From NCBI GenBank assembly GCA_041263285.1, contig JBFSVS010000005.1, positions 1-60,945 of the forward strand: DNA of 60,945 bases, written 5' to 3'. The notes under the pieces are model-generated. The model saw only the letters and a program-made list of their open reading frames with translations. It was not told the origin of the DNA and made no database searches. Numbering within the stretch: position 1 is the stretch's first letter; every line of letters starts with the position of its first letter. Below, one piece after another: positions 41,255-49,147 of the stretch. Source of the DNA: Acidiparvus fluvialis (lineage in GTDB: Bacteria > Acidobacteriota > Holophagae > Holophagales > Holophagaceae). Both the position numbers and the translations under genes were made by a program.

Positions 41255-42397
41255 ATGACGAACCGTTGGAATCCACTCAATACCTGGTTTCTGTTAGGCA
41301 CTTTGGTTGCTTCTATCGTTTTAGTTCCTCTTCATCTTTATCTCAATGGCTTTGTTTGGTCCGAATGGATTGTATGTTTGGTGATGGTCTTTATGATCGG
41401 GACGGCTATTAGTGCTGGTTACCATCGCCTATTTTCCCATCGGGCCTATCGAGCCTCCGCACCGATTCGGTTTTTATGGCTAGTGATGGGCGCTGCTAGT
41501 TTTGAGAATTCAGCTCTCAAATGGTCTTGTGACCACCGCATTCATCATCAATTCTCAGAGGATCCTGAGCGGGATCCATACCCCATCTCAAAAGGATTTT
41601 GGCACGCCCATTGGGTATGGGTAATGGAAAGCACTGATAAACCCTTAGTTGGTGTTACCGATCTTGAAAAAGATCCGATGGTCATGTGGCAGCATCGTAA
41701 TCATTTCATTATTGGCGGTATTTTTTCAACTCTTCCGATTTGGTATGGAATTGCGATAGGGGATTTTTGGGGCTATTTGATCATTGGCGTTCTGCTTCGT
41801 ATTGTTGTGACCCATCACACAACTTTTCTGATTAATTCAATGGCTCATTGGTACGGAACAAAACCCTATTCTAACAATGAAAGTGCCAAAGATAATTTCT
41901 TGCTAGCTCCACTCACCTATGGAGAGGGATTTCACAACTTTCACCATACATGGCAATGGGATTATCGAAATGGAGCGCGATGGTATCAATGGGACTCCAC
42001 AAAATGGCTCTTAAAGATTTTGAGTTGGACCGGGTTAGTCAATGGATTAAGAACAGTTTCGTTAACCGAAATGCAAAAGGCAAAAGTCCATGCTGAAGAA
42101 GAGCGCCTATCGGCCAGACTCTCCAACGTTAGATCTCAGAAAAGAGGAGTGCTTGAAGAGCATTTATTACACACCAAAGAACGGCTTGTAAGTTGCTTAA
42201 GTGCGATGGAGCAATGTCGACAAAAATATAAAGATATTAAAATCCAATACAGAAAAGACCCTCGCTCATTCGCCCAGATCAAAACTGAATGGAGCCTCAA
42301 GGTTGCTGAAGAAAGGCGTGTTCTACGAGAAGCTTGGCGACAATGGCGAGAGATTCAAAAACAGATTCGAATGAATCTCAGTCAGCCCACCGTTTAA
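41255..42397 (+). CDS. Membrane fatty-acid desaturase (acyl-CoA delta-9 type) with C-terminal coiled coil
   Basis: The 380-residue protein has the three histidine boxes of stearoyl-CoA-type desaturases: HRLFSH (57-62), HRIHH (94-98) and HNFHH (227-231), between hydrophobic segments. It should introduce a double bond into membrane acyl chains at the cost of electrons and oxygen. The family domain ends near residue 270. About 110 further residues are highly charged, Glu/Lys/Arg-rich and predicted as a long coiled coil (TEMQKAKVHAEEERLSARLS onward), which is not part of the usual enzyme. Confidence 0.9.
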   Translation: MTNRWNPLNTWFLLGTLVASIVLVPLHLYLNGFVWSEWIVCLVMVFMIGTAISAGYHRLFSHRAYRASAPIRFLWLVMGAASFENSALKWSCDHRIHHQFSEDPERDPYPISKGFWHAHWVWVMESTDKPLVGVTDLEKDPMVMWQHRNHFIIGGIFSTLPIWYGIAIGDFWGYLIIGVLLRIVVTHHTTFLINSMAHWYGTKPYSNNESAKDNFLLAPLTYGEGFHNFHHTWQWDYRNGARWYQWDSTKWLLKILSWTGLVNGLRTVSLTEMQKAKVHAEEERLSARLSNVRSQKRGVLEEHLLHTKERLVSCLSAMEQCRQKYKDIKIQYRKDPRSFAQIKTEWSLKVAEERRVLREAWRQWREIQKQIRMNLSQPTV

Positions 42398-42445
42398 CCT
42401 CTGCTTTGTAGGATAATTAGGAGAGCAAGATCGAGGAGATGAGTA

Positions 42446-43858
42446 ATGGCTCAATTTGATTTGATCGTTATAGGTTCTGGTCCAGGTGGGTACGTAGCTG
42501 CTATAAGAGGAGCTCAGCTGGGACTCCAAACAGCCCTCATAGAAAAAGATGGTGGACTCGGGGGGACATGTTTATGGCGAGGGTGTATTCCAGCAAAAAC
42601 TTGGTTGGAAAGTGCTCATCGATACGAGCAAATGGCTTCCCTGAGTGAATTTGGTATCGCTAATGTAGATACCTCAAAAATGAAAGCGGATCTGAGTGCC
42701 ATCGTCGCACGCAAAGGCAAGATTGTTATTAAAAATGCTAAGGGTATTGACTTTCTAATGAAAAAAAATAAGGTTACGATTTTAAAGGGATTCGGGAAAT
42801 TAATGGGCTCAGGAAGAGTTGAGGTCAAAGGTGAAACAACCGAAATCCATAGCGCTAAGAAAATTATTCTGGCTACAGGGTCTGTGCCCCGTGAGCTGCC
42901 AGGCCTTGAAACGGATGGGCAGCAAGTATTGAACAGTGATCATATCTTAGATCTTACAAACCTACCGTCCCACTTGGTGATTTTAGGAGGAGGAGCCATT
43001 GGAGTGGAGTTTGCATCAACGTTTGCTCGTCTTGGCTCCAAAGTAAGCCTGATTGAATTAGCAGATCGGTTATTACCCATCGAAGATGAAGCGATCTCAG
43101 TCGAGCTTTCTAAGATATTTACTCGGTCCTATAAAATTGACTGCAAAGTTAAAACAAAGATTACTTCCGTTGAGAAGAAAAAGGGATCTATCGTCTGTCA
43201 ACTCTCGGGTGCGTGCAATGATCGCCTTGAGGCAAGTCATCTCTTAATCGCTGCAGGTCGATCACCGGTCACATCTAAAATTGGACTTGAATCAACACGT
43301 GCCAAAGTGGAAAAAGGCTATGTTCAAGTTAATGACGTTATGCTGACGGCCGAAGAGGGTCTCTATGCCATCGGCGATATTGTTAATACGCCTTGGTTGG
43401 CGCATGTGGCATCCGATGAGGGTATTGTAGCGGCAGAACATGCTGCGCAATCTCTGGGAAAATCAATTGAACCGCACCCCATCAATTACACAAGGGTACC
43501 CAGTTGTGTTTATTGTGACCCCGAAGTCAGTAGTATTGGACTGACGGAGAAAAATGCTAAAGATCAGGGCTATCAGGTCGCCGTCGGGCAATTTCCTTTT
43601 ATGCCTATGGCTAAGGCCAATATTTTGGGAGAAGCCCATGGCTTTATCAAAATTGTTTCTGACACAAAGTACGGTGAAATTTTAGGCATCCATATTATCG
43701 GGCCCAAGGCAACTGAATTAATTGCTTCTTCGGTTGCGCTCATGGGGGGCGAGTTCACTGTTCAAACGTTAATGCACACCATGTATCCTCACCCAACGCT
43801 TAATGAAGTCTTTCCTGAAGCGGCTCGAGCTGTGCATAAACAATCGATTAATATGTAG
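42446..43858 (+). CDS. lpdA: Dihydrolipoyl dehydrogenase
   Basis: The 470-residue flavoprotein has the FAD motif IGSGPGGYVAA, the redox disulfide Cys42-Leu-Trp-Arg-Gly-Cys47, the NAD motif ILGGGAIGVEFAS and the FAD Asp in YAIGDI. The C-terminal HPTLNEVFPEAA has the active-site His-Glu pair. It reoxidises lipoamide of the 2-oxo acid dehydrogenase complexes and the glycine system. The other subunits are not in the window. The CLWRGC spacer, with Trp in place of the usual Asn, is a mild variant. Confidence 0.93.
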   Translation: MAQFDLIVIGSGPGGYVAAIRGAQLGLQTALIEKDGGLGGTCLWRGCIPAKTWLESAHRYEQMASLSEFGIANVDTSKMKADLSAIVARKGKIVIKNAKGIDFLMKKNKVTILKGFGKLMGSGRVEVKGETTEIHSAKKIILATGSVPRELPGLETDGQQVLNSDHILDLTNLPSHLVILGGGAIGVEFASTFARLGSKVSLIELADRLLPIEDEAISVELSKIFTRSYKIDCKVKTKITSVEKKKGSIVCQLSGACNDRLEASHLLIAAGRSPVTSKIGLESTRAKVEKGYVQVNDVMLTAEEGLYAIGDIVNTPWLAHVASDEGIVAAEHAAQSLGKSIEPHPINYTRVPSCVYCDPEVSSIGLTEKNAKDQGYQVAVGQFPFMPMAKANILGEAHGFIKIVSDTKYGEILGIHIIGPKATELIASSVALMGGEFTVQTLMHTMYPHPTLNEVFPEAARAVHKQSINM

Positions 43859-43870
43859 TAGCCTAGTTCT

Positions 43871-44326
43871 ATGTTGCACTGGTCCCAGCCTTCGATCGCT
43901 TGCCGGCAATGGCTTCAAAGCTATGCGAGTGACCATCGCCACCCTACCAATCACCTAATCCATTGTTTTGGGATCCCCTTGATCTTCATATCTCTCAACG
44001 GTTTATTCAACATGATCATCTTCAGGGGTTATGGACTTGGTGACCTGGCCTTGTTGGGAATTGGAATCTTTTATCTTACTCATCACACTAGAGCCGCCTT
44101 GATCTTGATCCCTTTTATGTTTTTCTCTAGTTGGATTTCCAGTCACATAGGATGGATTACTCTTGGATCTATTTTTATGGTGTCCTGGGTCATTCAGATC
44201 ATTGGTCATCGTATCTATGATAAAAATAACCCTTCGGCCTATAAAAATCTCATCTATCTCTTCGTGGCTCCCCTATATTTAATCGACCCTTGGGTTCGAG
44301 TCCACGAGATAGAATCAAAATCTTAA
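43871..44326 (+). CDS. Mpo1-like (DUF962) membrane protein
   Basis: The 151-residue protein has the family pattern HRHPTNHLIHCFGIPLIF, WVIQIIGHRIYDKNNPSAYKN and LFVAPLYL, with four hydrophobic segments. Yeast Mpo1 of this family is a dioxygenase in 2-hydroxy fatty-acid breakdown that uses conserved histidines, and His residues are kept here (HRHPTNHLIH, GHRIYD). The function in bacteria is untested. It starts 12 bases after lpdA and precedes the CYTH gene by 11 bases. Its nearness to a desaturase fits a lipid role. Confidence 0.78.
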   Translation: MLHWSQPSIACRQWLQSYASDHRHPTNHLIHCFGIPLIFISLNGLFNMIIFRGYGLGDLALLGIGIFYLTHHTRAALILIPFMFFSSWISSHIGWITLGSIFMVSWVIQIIGHRIYDKNNPSAYKNLIYLFVAPLYLIDPWVRVHEIESKS

Positions 44327-44337
44327 AAAGGGCGCAT

Positions 44338-44886
44338 ATGAAATTCAATTCAGCGCTAGAAACGGAAGTAAAGATCCGCATTCCTAATATCAGTTCTACT
44401 CGTGATCTTTTAGAAAGTCTAGGCTTCAGAAAAGAAGTCGAGATGCAAGAAGAGATCAGTACACTTTGGGATTCGAATGGATTACTGAGGTCTAAACAAT
44501 CCGCCTTGCGTCTGAGGGTCTATGCAGGTGAGACATTATTAACGTATAAAGGGACGAGATTACCCCACAGCGAGTTCAAGATTCGCCCAGAATCCGAAGT
44601 CATTGTTAGTGATCGTGATGAAATGGAGTCCATCCTCAGGTATTTGGGCTATGAACCCATGCTTACGATGATCAAGCATAGAGAGATCTGGAATCGACCT
44701 GAACTCACGGCATGTATCGACGAGACTCCCTTTGGTCTTTATTTAGAACTCGAGGGTGAACCATCTGCTATCAAATTAGCAATGGAAACATTTTGTAAGG
44801 ATCCAGGAAAAGTTGAAAAGCGTGATTATCCAACCCTTTACGAAATCTATAGATTGAGTGAACCCTCTACAGAAAAAACCAACTAG
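44338..44886 (+). CDS. CYTH-domain protein (CyaB/thiamine triphosphatase-like)
   Basis: I start at the ATG at 44338, giving 182 residues that open with ETEVKIRI, the ExExK motif of CYTH domains. Further acidic and basic residues of the triphosphate tunnel follow (SALRLRVYAGETLLTYKG, RPESEVIV, EIWNR, IDETPFGLYLELEG). Members bind triphosphates and act as class IV adenylate cyclases or triphosphatases; which applies here cannot be told. An in-frame start at 44290 lies inside the previous gene and is rejected. A terminator follows. Confidence 0.85.
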   Translation: MKFNSALETEVKIRIPNISSTRDLLESLGFRKEVEMQEEISTLWDSNGLLRSKQSALRLRVYAGETLLTYKGTRLPHSEFKIRPESEVIVSDRDEMESILRYLGYEPMLTMIKHREIWNRPELTACIDETPFGLYLELEGEPSAIKLAMETFCKDPGKVEKRDYPTLYEIYRLSEPSTEKTN

Positions 44887-44896
44887 CGTATTCAAC

Positions 44897-44931
44897 AATA
44901 AAAAAGAGGCACAAAGGCCTCTTTTTTATTG
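44897..44931. terminator. Bidirectional intrinsic terminator
   Basis: AATAAAAAAGAGGC and GCCTCTTTTTTATT pair around a six-base loop, giving a GC core flanked by A and T runs on both sides. It can end the CYTH transcript on the plus strand and the small membrane gene on the minus strand. Confidence 0.85.
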
Positions 44932-44954
44932 CTCATATTGACTATAAAAACGAT

Positions 44955-45116
44955 TTATTTTTTTCCTAGAGTGTCTTGCCAGCGAGCACAAGCAAGGCCC
45001 AAGACGGCTAAGAAGAGGCCTCTTTCGGCATCCAAGCCAAAGCCGACAAAGCTAAGAAGTGCGAGCGCATAAGCAGCATGCTCTAGTACGCTAAGTACTT
45101 TCAAAAGATTTTCCAT
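44955..45116 (-). CDS. Very small membrane protein (53 residues), unknown
   Basis: From the ATG at 45116, which follows GGGAGATATC, the product is 53 residues. It has an amphipathic N-terminus (MENLLKVLSVLEHAAYALAL), two possible short hydrophobic helices and the tail CARWQDTLGKK. A longer in-frame reading to 45167 lacks a ribosome site. It sits alone between the rplQ-operon terminator and the terminator above, so it is probably a separate transcript. No family recognised. Confidence 0.5.
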   Translation of the reverse strand: MENLLKVLSVLEHAAYALALLSFVGFGLDAERGLFLAVLGLACARWQDTLGKK

Positions 45117-45187
45117 ATGATATCTCCCAGGGAAATTGTCCCTTTCAAAAAGATAGCATAGACCCAACTGACCGTGTAAATCCCATG

Positions 45188-45211
45188 AAAAAGGCCCCCA
45201 AGGGCCTTTTT
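45188..45211 (-). terminator. Intrinsic terminator of the S10-spc-alpha operon
   Basis: On the minus strand AAAAAGGCCC, a four-base loop and GGGCCTTTTT lie just after the rplQ stop. It closes the long ribosomal operon. Confidence 0.8.
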
Positions 45212-45229
45212 CAGTCTTTCTACCAATGA

Positions 45230-45628
45230 TTAATCCGTTTTTTCTTCCTTAGGTGTTTCAGCTGGGAGCGTATAGTCTACGAGTTCCACCAAAGCTATAT
45301 CAGCCGCATCACCAAGACGGTGGGATCCCTTAATAATCCGGGTATACCCTCCAGGACGATTTTGGAAACGACTGATGAAATCAGACCCAAATATCTTTTG
45401 CACTACTTCTTTATTTCCTAATCGAGAGAGTACTAGGCGACGATTTGCAACGGTATCCTTTTTGGCAAGAGTAATAAAAGGTTCGACAAAAGATCGAAGT
45501 TCCTTAGCTTTGGGTAGCGTAGTCTCAATTCGCTCAAATTTTAAAAGGGCGATTGCTAAATCTTTCATCAAAGCTTTACGTTGATTACTTCCTCGACCAA
45601 GACGACGACCTGCAACATTGTGACGCAT
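45230..45628 (-). CDS. rplQ: 50S ribosomal protein L17
   Basis: The 132-residue protein opens MRHNVAGRRLGRGSNQRKAL, the L17 signature, and ends with a short acidic tail (PAETPKEEKTD). L17 sits near the polypeptide exit. Last gene of the operon, 23 bases after rpoA, followed by a terminator. Confidence 0.97.
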   Translation of the reverse strand: MRHNVAGRRLGRGSNQRKALMKDLAIALLKFERIETTLPKAKELRSFVEPFITLAKKDTVANRRLVLSRLGNKEVVQKIFGSDFISRFQNRPGGYTRIIKGSHRLGDAADIALVELVDYTLPAETPKEEKTD

Positions 45629-45651
45629 AACGACTCCAGAGTTTTGAGCTT

Positions 45652-46620
45652 TTAGACTTCCGTTTCTAAACGCATACCAAGAGAAAGCCCAATTCGGCTC
45701 AACTCATCTTTAATTTCTTGAAGAGATTTTTTACCAAAATTCTTTGTTTTCATTAATTCGGATTCAGTGCGAACCACCAGATCCCCGATGGTGGAAATCA
45801 TGGCATTACGTAAGCAGTTGTTGGCACGGACTGATAATTCAAGTTCTTCCACGGGCTTACTTAACCAAGAATTGGTCTCAGCTGCAAGGGTCGCTGGTGC
45901 GGATTCAATTTCTTGAAAGTCTTCATCCTGACGGACAAACACTAAATAATGCTCGCGCAGAATCATTGCAGCATCTGAAAGGGCTTCGCGAGGAGAGACA
46001 GTTCCATTGGTCCAAATCTGTAGCACCAATTTTTCATAATCAGTACTTTGACCAACGCGGGCAGGCTCCACCATATAGTTGACTCGGGTAATCGGACTAT
46101 GATTGGTGTCCATTGGAATGTAGCCCAATCCGAAAGCATCATTATGATTACGATCAGCAGAGATAAATCCACGGCCCGAACTGACGACCATCTCAATTTC
46201 AAGCTCACCGTCCACTCCTAGAGTCGCGATATGAATATTTCCATCCAGTACTTCGACATTTTGATTGGTTTGAATAGATGAAGACTTCACAACACCTTCG
46301 CCTTTAGCGGAAAGGGTGATTTTTTGGGATTCTGATCCATGGAGTCGAAGAGGAATGGCTCGAAGGTTCAGAAGTACGTTGGTGACATCTTCATGAACTC
46401 CAGGGAGCGTGGAGAATTCGTGTTGAACTCCCTTGATTTTAACGTTCGTGATACCAGCACCTTGAATGGAGCTCAGGAGCACGCGACGTAAACTGTGACC
46501 GACGGTTGTTGCGAAACCACGCTCAAAAGGAAAGGTAACAAATTCGCCGTACGAATCGTTCTCACCCGAAAGGGTAGTTTCAGAAAAACGAGGACGTTGA
46601 AAATCAATAAGACTAAGCAT
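45652..46620 (-). CDS. rpoA: RNA polymerase alpha subunit
   Basis: The 322-residue protein has the N-terminal dimerisation domain (PFERGFATTVGHSLRRVLLS) and the C-terminal domain that contacts UP elements and activators (LELSVRANNCLRNAMI and KNFGKKSLQEIKDELSRIGL). Length and domain order are normal. Confidence 0.98.
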   Translation of the reverse strand: MLSLIDFQRPRFSETTLSGENDSYGEFVTFPFERGFATTVGHSLRRVLLSSIQGAGITNVKIKGVQHEFSTLPGVHEDVTNVLLNLRAIPLRLHGSESQKITLSAKGEGVVKSSSIQTNQNVEVLDGNIHIATLGVDGELEIEMVVSSGRGFISADRNHNDAFGLGYIPMDTNHSPITRVNYMVEPARVGQSTDYEKLVLQIWTNGTVSPREALSDAAMILREHYLVFVRQDEDFQEIESAPATLAAETNSWLSKPVEELELSVRANNCLRNAMISTIGDLVVRTESELMKTKNFGKKSLQEIKDELSRIGLSLGMRLETEV

Positions 46621-46634
46621 GGGGACCCCTTATG

Positions 46635-47267
46635 TTATTTGCTGTAAAGCTCAACGATGAGCTGTTCATTAATTTCAAGCGTGATGTCTTCACGAGTAGG
46701 ATTAGCAAGGACTTGACCTTTGAAGGTAGTGGCGTCGAGGGATAACCACTTGGGAATGCCGCGACCAGCAGCTATCTCTAAATTGGCTTTAACTGTTTCA
46801 TTACTTTTGGCTTTATTTCCAAGTTCTACAGCGACACCAGGCTTGACCTGGAAAGAAGGTACATCTACACGCTTGCTGTTCACCATGACATGCCCATGCA
46901 TTACCATTTGTCTAGCGGCTGTACGGCTCGGAGCAAAACCTAAGCGATAAACCACGTTATCGAGTCGACTTTCCAAAAAGGATAAGAGGTTATGACCCGT
47001 CACGCCCTTACGTGAATCGGCTTTGGCAAAATAGAGACGGAATTGCTTTTCGAGTACACCGTAGATTCGTTTTACTTTTTGTTTTTCTCGAAGTTGTAGG
47101 GAATAGCCTGTGGGTTTCTTCGTTTTAGCAGCTCCGTGTTGTCCAGGAACTTTGCCTTTACGCGTCTCGAAAGAGCAACTTTCCTTGAAACAGCGATCTC
47201 CTTTGAGATAAAGCTTCATGCCCTCTCGTCGGCAAAGTCGGCAAACTGCATCAATATATCGAGCCAT
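46635..47267 (-). CDS. rpsD: 30S ribosomal protein S4
   Basis: The 210-residue protein has the S4 RNA-binding core LESRLDNVVYRLGFAPSR and AARQMVMHGHVMVNSKRVD. The N-terminus has Cys9, Cys12, Cys26 and Cys31 (CRLC, CFKESC), the four cysteines of a zinc-binding S4. S4 starts 30S assembly and in many bacteria represses this operon. Confidence 0.97.
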   Translation of the reverse strand: MARYIDAVCRLCRREGMKLYLKGDRCFKESCSFETRKGKVPGQHGAAKTKKPTGYSLQLREKQKVKRIYGVLEKQFRLYFAKADSRKGVTGHNLLSFLESRLDNVVYRLGFAPSRTAARQMVMHGHVMVNSKRVDVPSFQVKPGVAVELGNKAKSNETVKANLEIAAGRGIPKWLSLDATTFKGQVLANPTREDITLEINEQLIVELYSK

Positions 47268-47276
47268 AATTTTCTC

Positions 47277-47687
47277 CTATACTCGTCGACGCTTAGGGGG
47301 ACGACAACCGTTGTGAGGGATGGGCGTAACGTCGCGAATACTGGTTACAGCAATCCCTGCAGCATTGATCGCTCGAATAGCACTTTCACGACCAGCTCCC
47401 GGACCACTAACGCGAACATCCACCGAACGGACGCCGTGCTCCTTAGAAGCTTCAGCAGCAATACCTGAAGCAACCTGAGCGGCAAAGGGGGTTCCTTTAC
47501 GGGTACCGCGGAATTGTTGATTGCCGCTGGAAGCCCAGCACAGGATATTTCCCATGGGGTCTGAAAAAGATATGATGGTGTTGTTGAAGGATGCCTGAAT
47601 ATGAGCGATCCCATGTGGGACGTTCTTCTTTTCTTTCTTTTTAACATTCTTCGTGCCCGAAACTTTATTCATCGGTGCTTTAGCCAT
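47277..47687 (-). CDS. rpsK: 30S ribosomal protein S11
   Basis: The 136-residue protein has GIAHIQASFNNTIISFSDPM, VRVSGPGAGRESAIRAI and the C-terminal THNGCRPPKRRRV-like tail, as in S11. It has a lysine-rich N-terminal extension of about 20 residues. It lies in the usual rpsM-rpsK-rpsD order. Confidence 0.97.
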   Translation of the reverse strand: MAKAPMNKVSGTKNVKKKEKKNVPHGIAHIQASFNNTIISFSDPMGNILCWASSGNQQFRGTRKGTPFAAQVASGIAAEASKEHGVRSVDVRVSGPGAGRESAIRAINAAGIAVTSIRDVTPIPHNGCRPPKRRRV

Positions 47688-47690
47688 AAA

Positions 47691-48068
47691 TTAAACCGTC
47701 GCTTTCTTGGCGCCTGCCACAGTCTTGCGTTTACCCTTACGGGTACGGGCGTTTGTATGCGTACGCTGACCCCGTACAGGGAGTTTTTTACGATGGCGAA
47801 TACCACGGTAGGTTCCAATGTCCGTGAGTCGTTTGATATCTAAATTAATATCTTTACGGAGATCTCCCTCGACCGTTTCAAAGTCCGTAATCACTTTTCG
47901 AATGGCACCAACTTGGGCTTCTGAAAGATCGCGGACCTTGATCCCATAATCCACGCGAGCACGATCTAAAATACTATGAGCTTTGACCCGACCAATGCCG
48001 AAGATGTAAGTCAACGCAATTTCAATTCGTTTTTCAACGGGTAAATCGACGCCTGCAATACGAGCCAT
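47691..48068 (-). CDS. rpsM: 30S ribosomal protein S13
   Basis: The 125-residue protein opens MARIAGVDLPVEKRIEIALT and has DIGTYRGIRHRKKLPVRGQR plus the basic TNARTRKGK tail that reaches the P-site tRNA. It lies three bases from rpsK. Confidence 0.97.
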   Translation of the reverse strand: MARIAGVDLPVEKRIEIALTYIFGIGRVKAHSILDRARVDYGIKVRDLSEAQVGAIRKVITDFETVEGDLRKDINLDIKRLTDIGTYRGIRHRKKLPVRGQRTHTNARTRKGKRKTVAGAKKATV

Positions 48069-48077
48069 AGTTTCTCC

Positions 48078-48194
48078 TTAACCCTGACGTTGCTTATGTT
48101 TTGGATTTTTCTTGCAGATTATTCGAATCACGCCTTCGCGCCGAACCACCTTGCAGTGTTCACATAGTTTCTTTATCGACGGTCTAACTTTCAT
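48078..48194 (-). CDS. rpmJ: 50S ribosomal protein L36
   Basis: The 38-residue protein reads MKVRPSIKKLCEHCKVV and ends PKHKQRQG. It has the zinc ligands Cys11, Cys14, Cys27 and His32 of the zinc-binding (C+) form. It was found by reading the minus strand between infA and rpsM; its stop lies nine bases before the rpsM start. Confidence 0.95.
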   Translation of the reverse strand: MKVRPSIKKLCEHCKVVRREGVIRIICKKNPKHKQRQG

Positions 48195-48243
48195 AACGCG
48201 TACTCTTTAAAGACTGGTTTCGCCGGGGAAGACCCCCAAACAC

Positions 48244-48269
48244 TGTTGCCCGGAAACCGCGGGTCAACA
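48244..48269 (-). promoter_or_regulatory. Bulged hairpin between infA and rpmJ
   Basis: On the minus strand TGTTG-A-CCCG pairs with CGGGCAACA around a seven-base loop, a nine-pair stem with one bulged A. No T run follows, so it is not a terminator. It sits in an 84-base gap that is usually short in this operon, and may be an RNA-processing or protein-binding site. Function is inferred only. Confidence 0.35.
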
Positions 48270-48278
48270 GCTGTTGTG

Positions 48279-48497
48279 CTATTTAAAGCGGTAAGTGATA
48301 CGACCGCGGGTGAGATCGTAGGGTGTAACTTCCACGAGAACTTTGTCTCCTGGAAGGATGCGAATAAAGTTTTTTCGCATTTTCCCGCTAATGTGTGCAA
48401 GAACTTGGTGTTTGTTCTCCAATTCGACACGAAAAACGGCATTGGGGAGAGCTTCTACCACGCGAGCTTCGAGCTCTATGGCTTCTTCTTTACTCAA
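48279..48497 (-). CDS. infA: Translation initiation factor IF-1
   Basis: The 72-residue OB-fold protein has EARVVEALPNAVFRVELEN, KMRKNFIRILPGDKV and VEVTPYDLTRGRITYR, as in IF-1, which sits in the ribosomal A site during initiation. Its start overlaps the adk stop by four bases. Confidence 0.97.
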   Translation of the reverse strand: MSKEEAIELEARVVEALPNAVFRVELENKHQVLAHISGKMRKNFIRILPGDKVLVEVTPYDLTRGRITYRFK

Positions 48498-49147
48498 TGG
48501 GTCTCCGTGAAAAGGGTTAAAAGGGATTGAAAGACATCTTCGGTATTTCGATTGCCGTTGAAAGGAGCGAAACCCGGAAATGTTTTATAGAAAGTGACAA
48601 GGGGTAAAAATGTGGCATTGAACTCATTCATGCGTTGTTTAAATGATTCCGAAGTATCATCTGATCGGTGCCGAAGGGGACTTCTGCAAAAATCACAAAC
48701 GCCTGACACTTGAGGAGACTTAGTATCTAGATGAAAGATGGCTCCGCAGGCTGCATTACTGCAGACGCGACGTCCAACGACCCTAGATTCTAGGACCTCT
48801 TGGGGGACTTCGACATTGACCACCCGACCTAACTGATGACCCTCTTGGGCAATATAACCTTGGAGAGCTTCAGCTTGTTGTAAAGTGCGGGGGTATCCGT
48901 CAAACAAAACATCTTGGGTTTCACCTTTGAGTCGATCAAAAACGAGACCATTGATGATGTTGTCGTCCACCAACTTACCCTCAGCCATAATGGTTTTTAC
49001 CTTCTGACCGAGGACCGTCTCTTTCGAGACCGCGTCTCTCAGAATATCACCCGTCGACAGATGTAACAAAGGGAAATTCTCCACGAGGCGCTTGGCCTGG
49101 GTCCCCTTGCCTGAGCCCGGAGGGCCTAGGAGTATGTGGATTTTCAT
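48494..49147 (-). CDS. adk: Adenylate kinase with zinc-binding lid
   Basis: The 217-residue protein has the P-loop GPPGSGKGTQAKR, LSTGDILRDAV and FDGYPRTLQQAEAL. The LID domain has four cysteines in two pairs (CSNAAC and CDFC), the structural zinc site seen in many Gram-positive and some Gram-negative enzymes. It interconverts ATP, AMP and ADP. It overlaps secY and infA by four bases each. Confidence 0.97.
   Translation of the reverse strand: MKIHILLGPPGSGKGTQAKRLVENFPLLHLSTGDILRDAVSKETVLGQKVKTIMAEGKLVDDNIINGLVFDRLKGETQDVLFDGYPRTLQQAEALQGYIAQEGHQLGRVVNVEVPQEVLESRVVGRRVCSNAACGAIFHLDTKSPQVSGVCDFCRSPLRHRSDDTSESFKQRMNEFNATFLPLVTFYKTFPGFAPFNGNRNTEDVFQSLLTLFTETH

Noticed and set aside
45744..46082. 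Plus-strand frames inside rpoA and other ribosomal genes
   Set aside because: They are antisense shadows of highly conserved genes with no own motifs.
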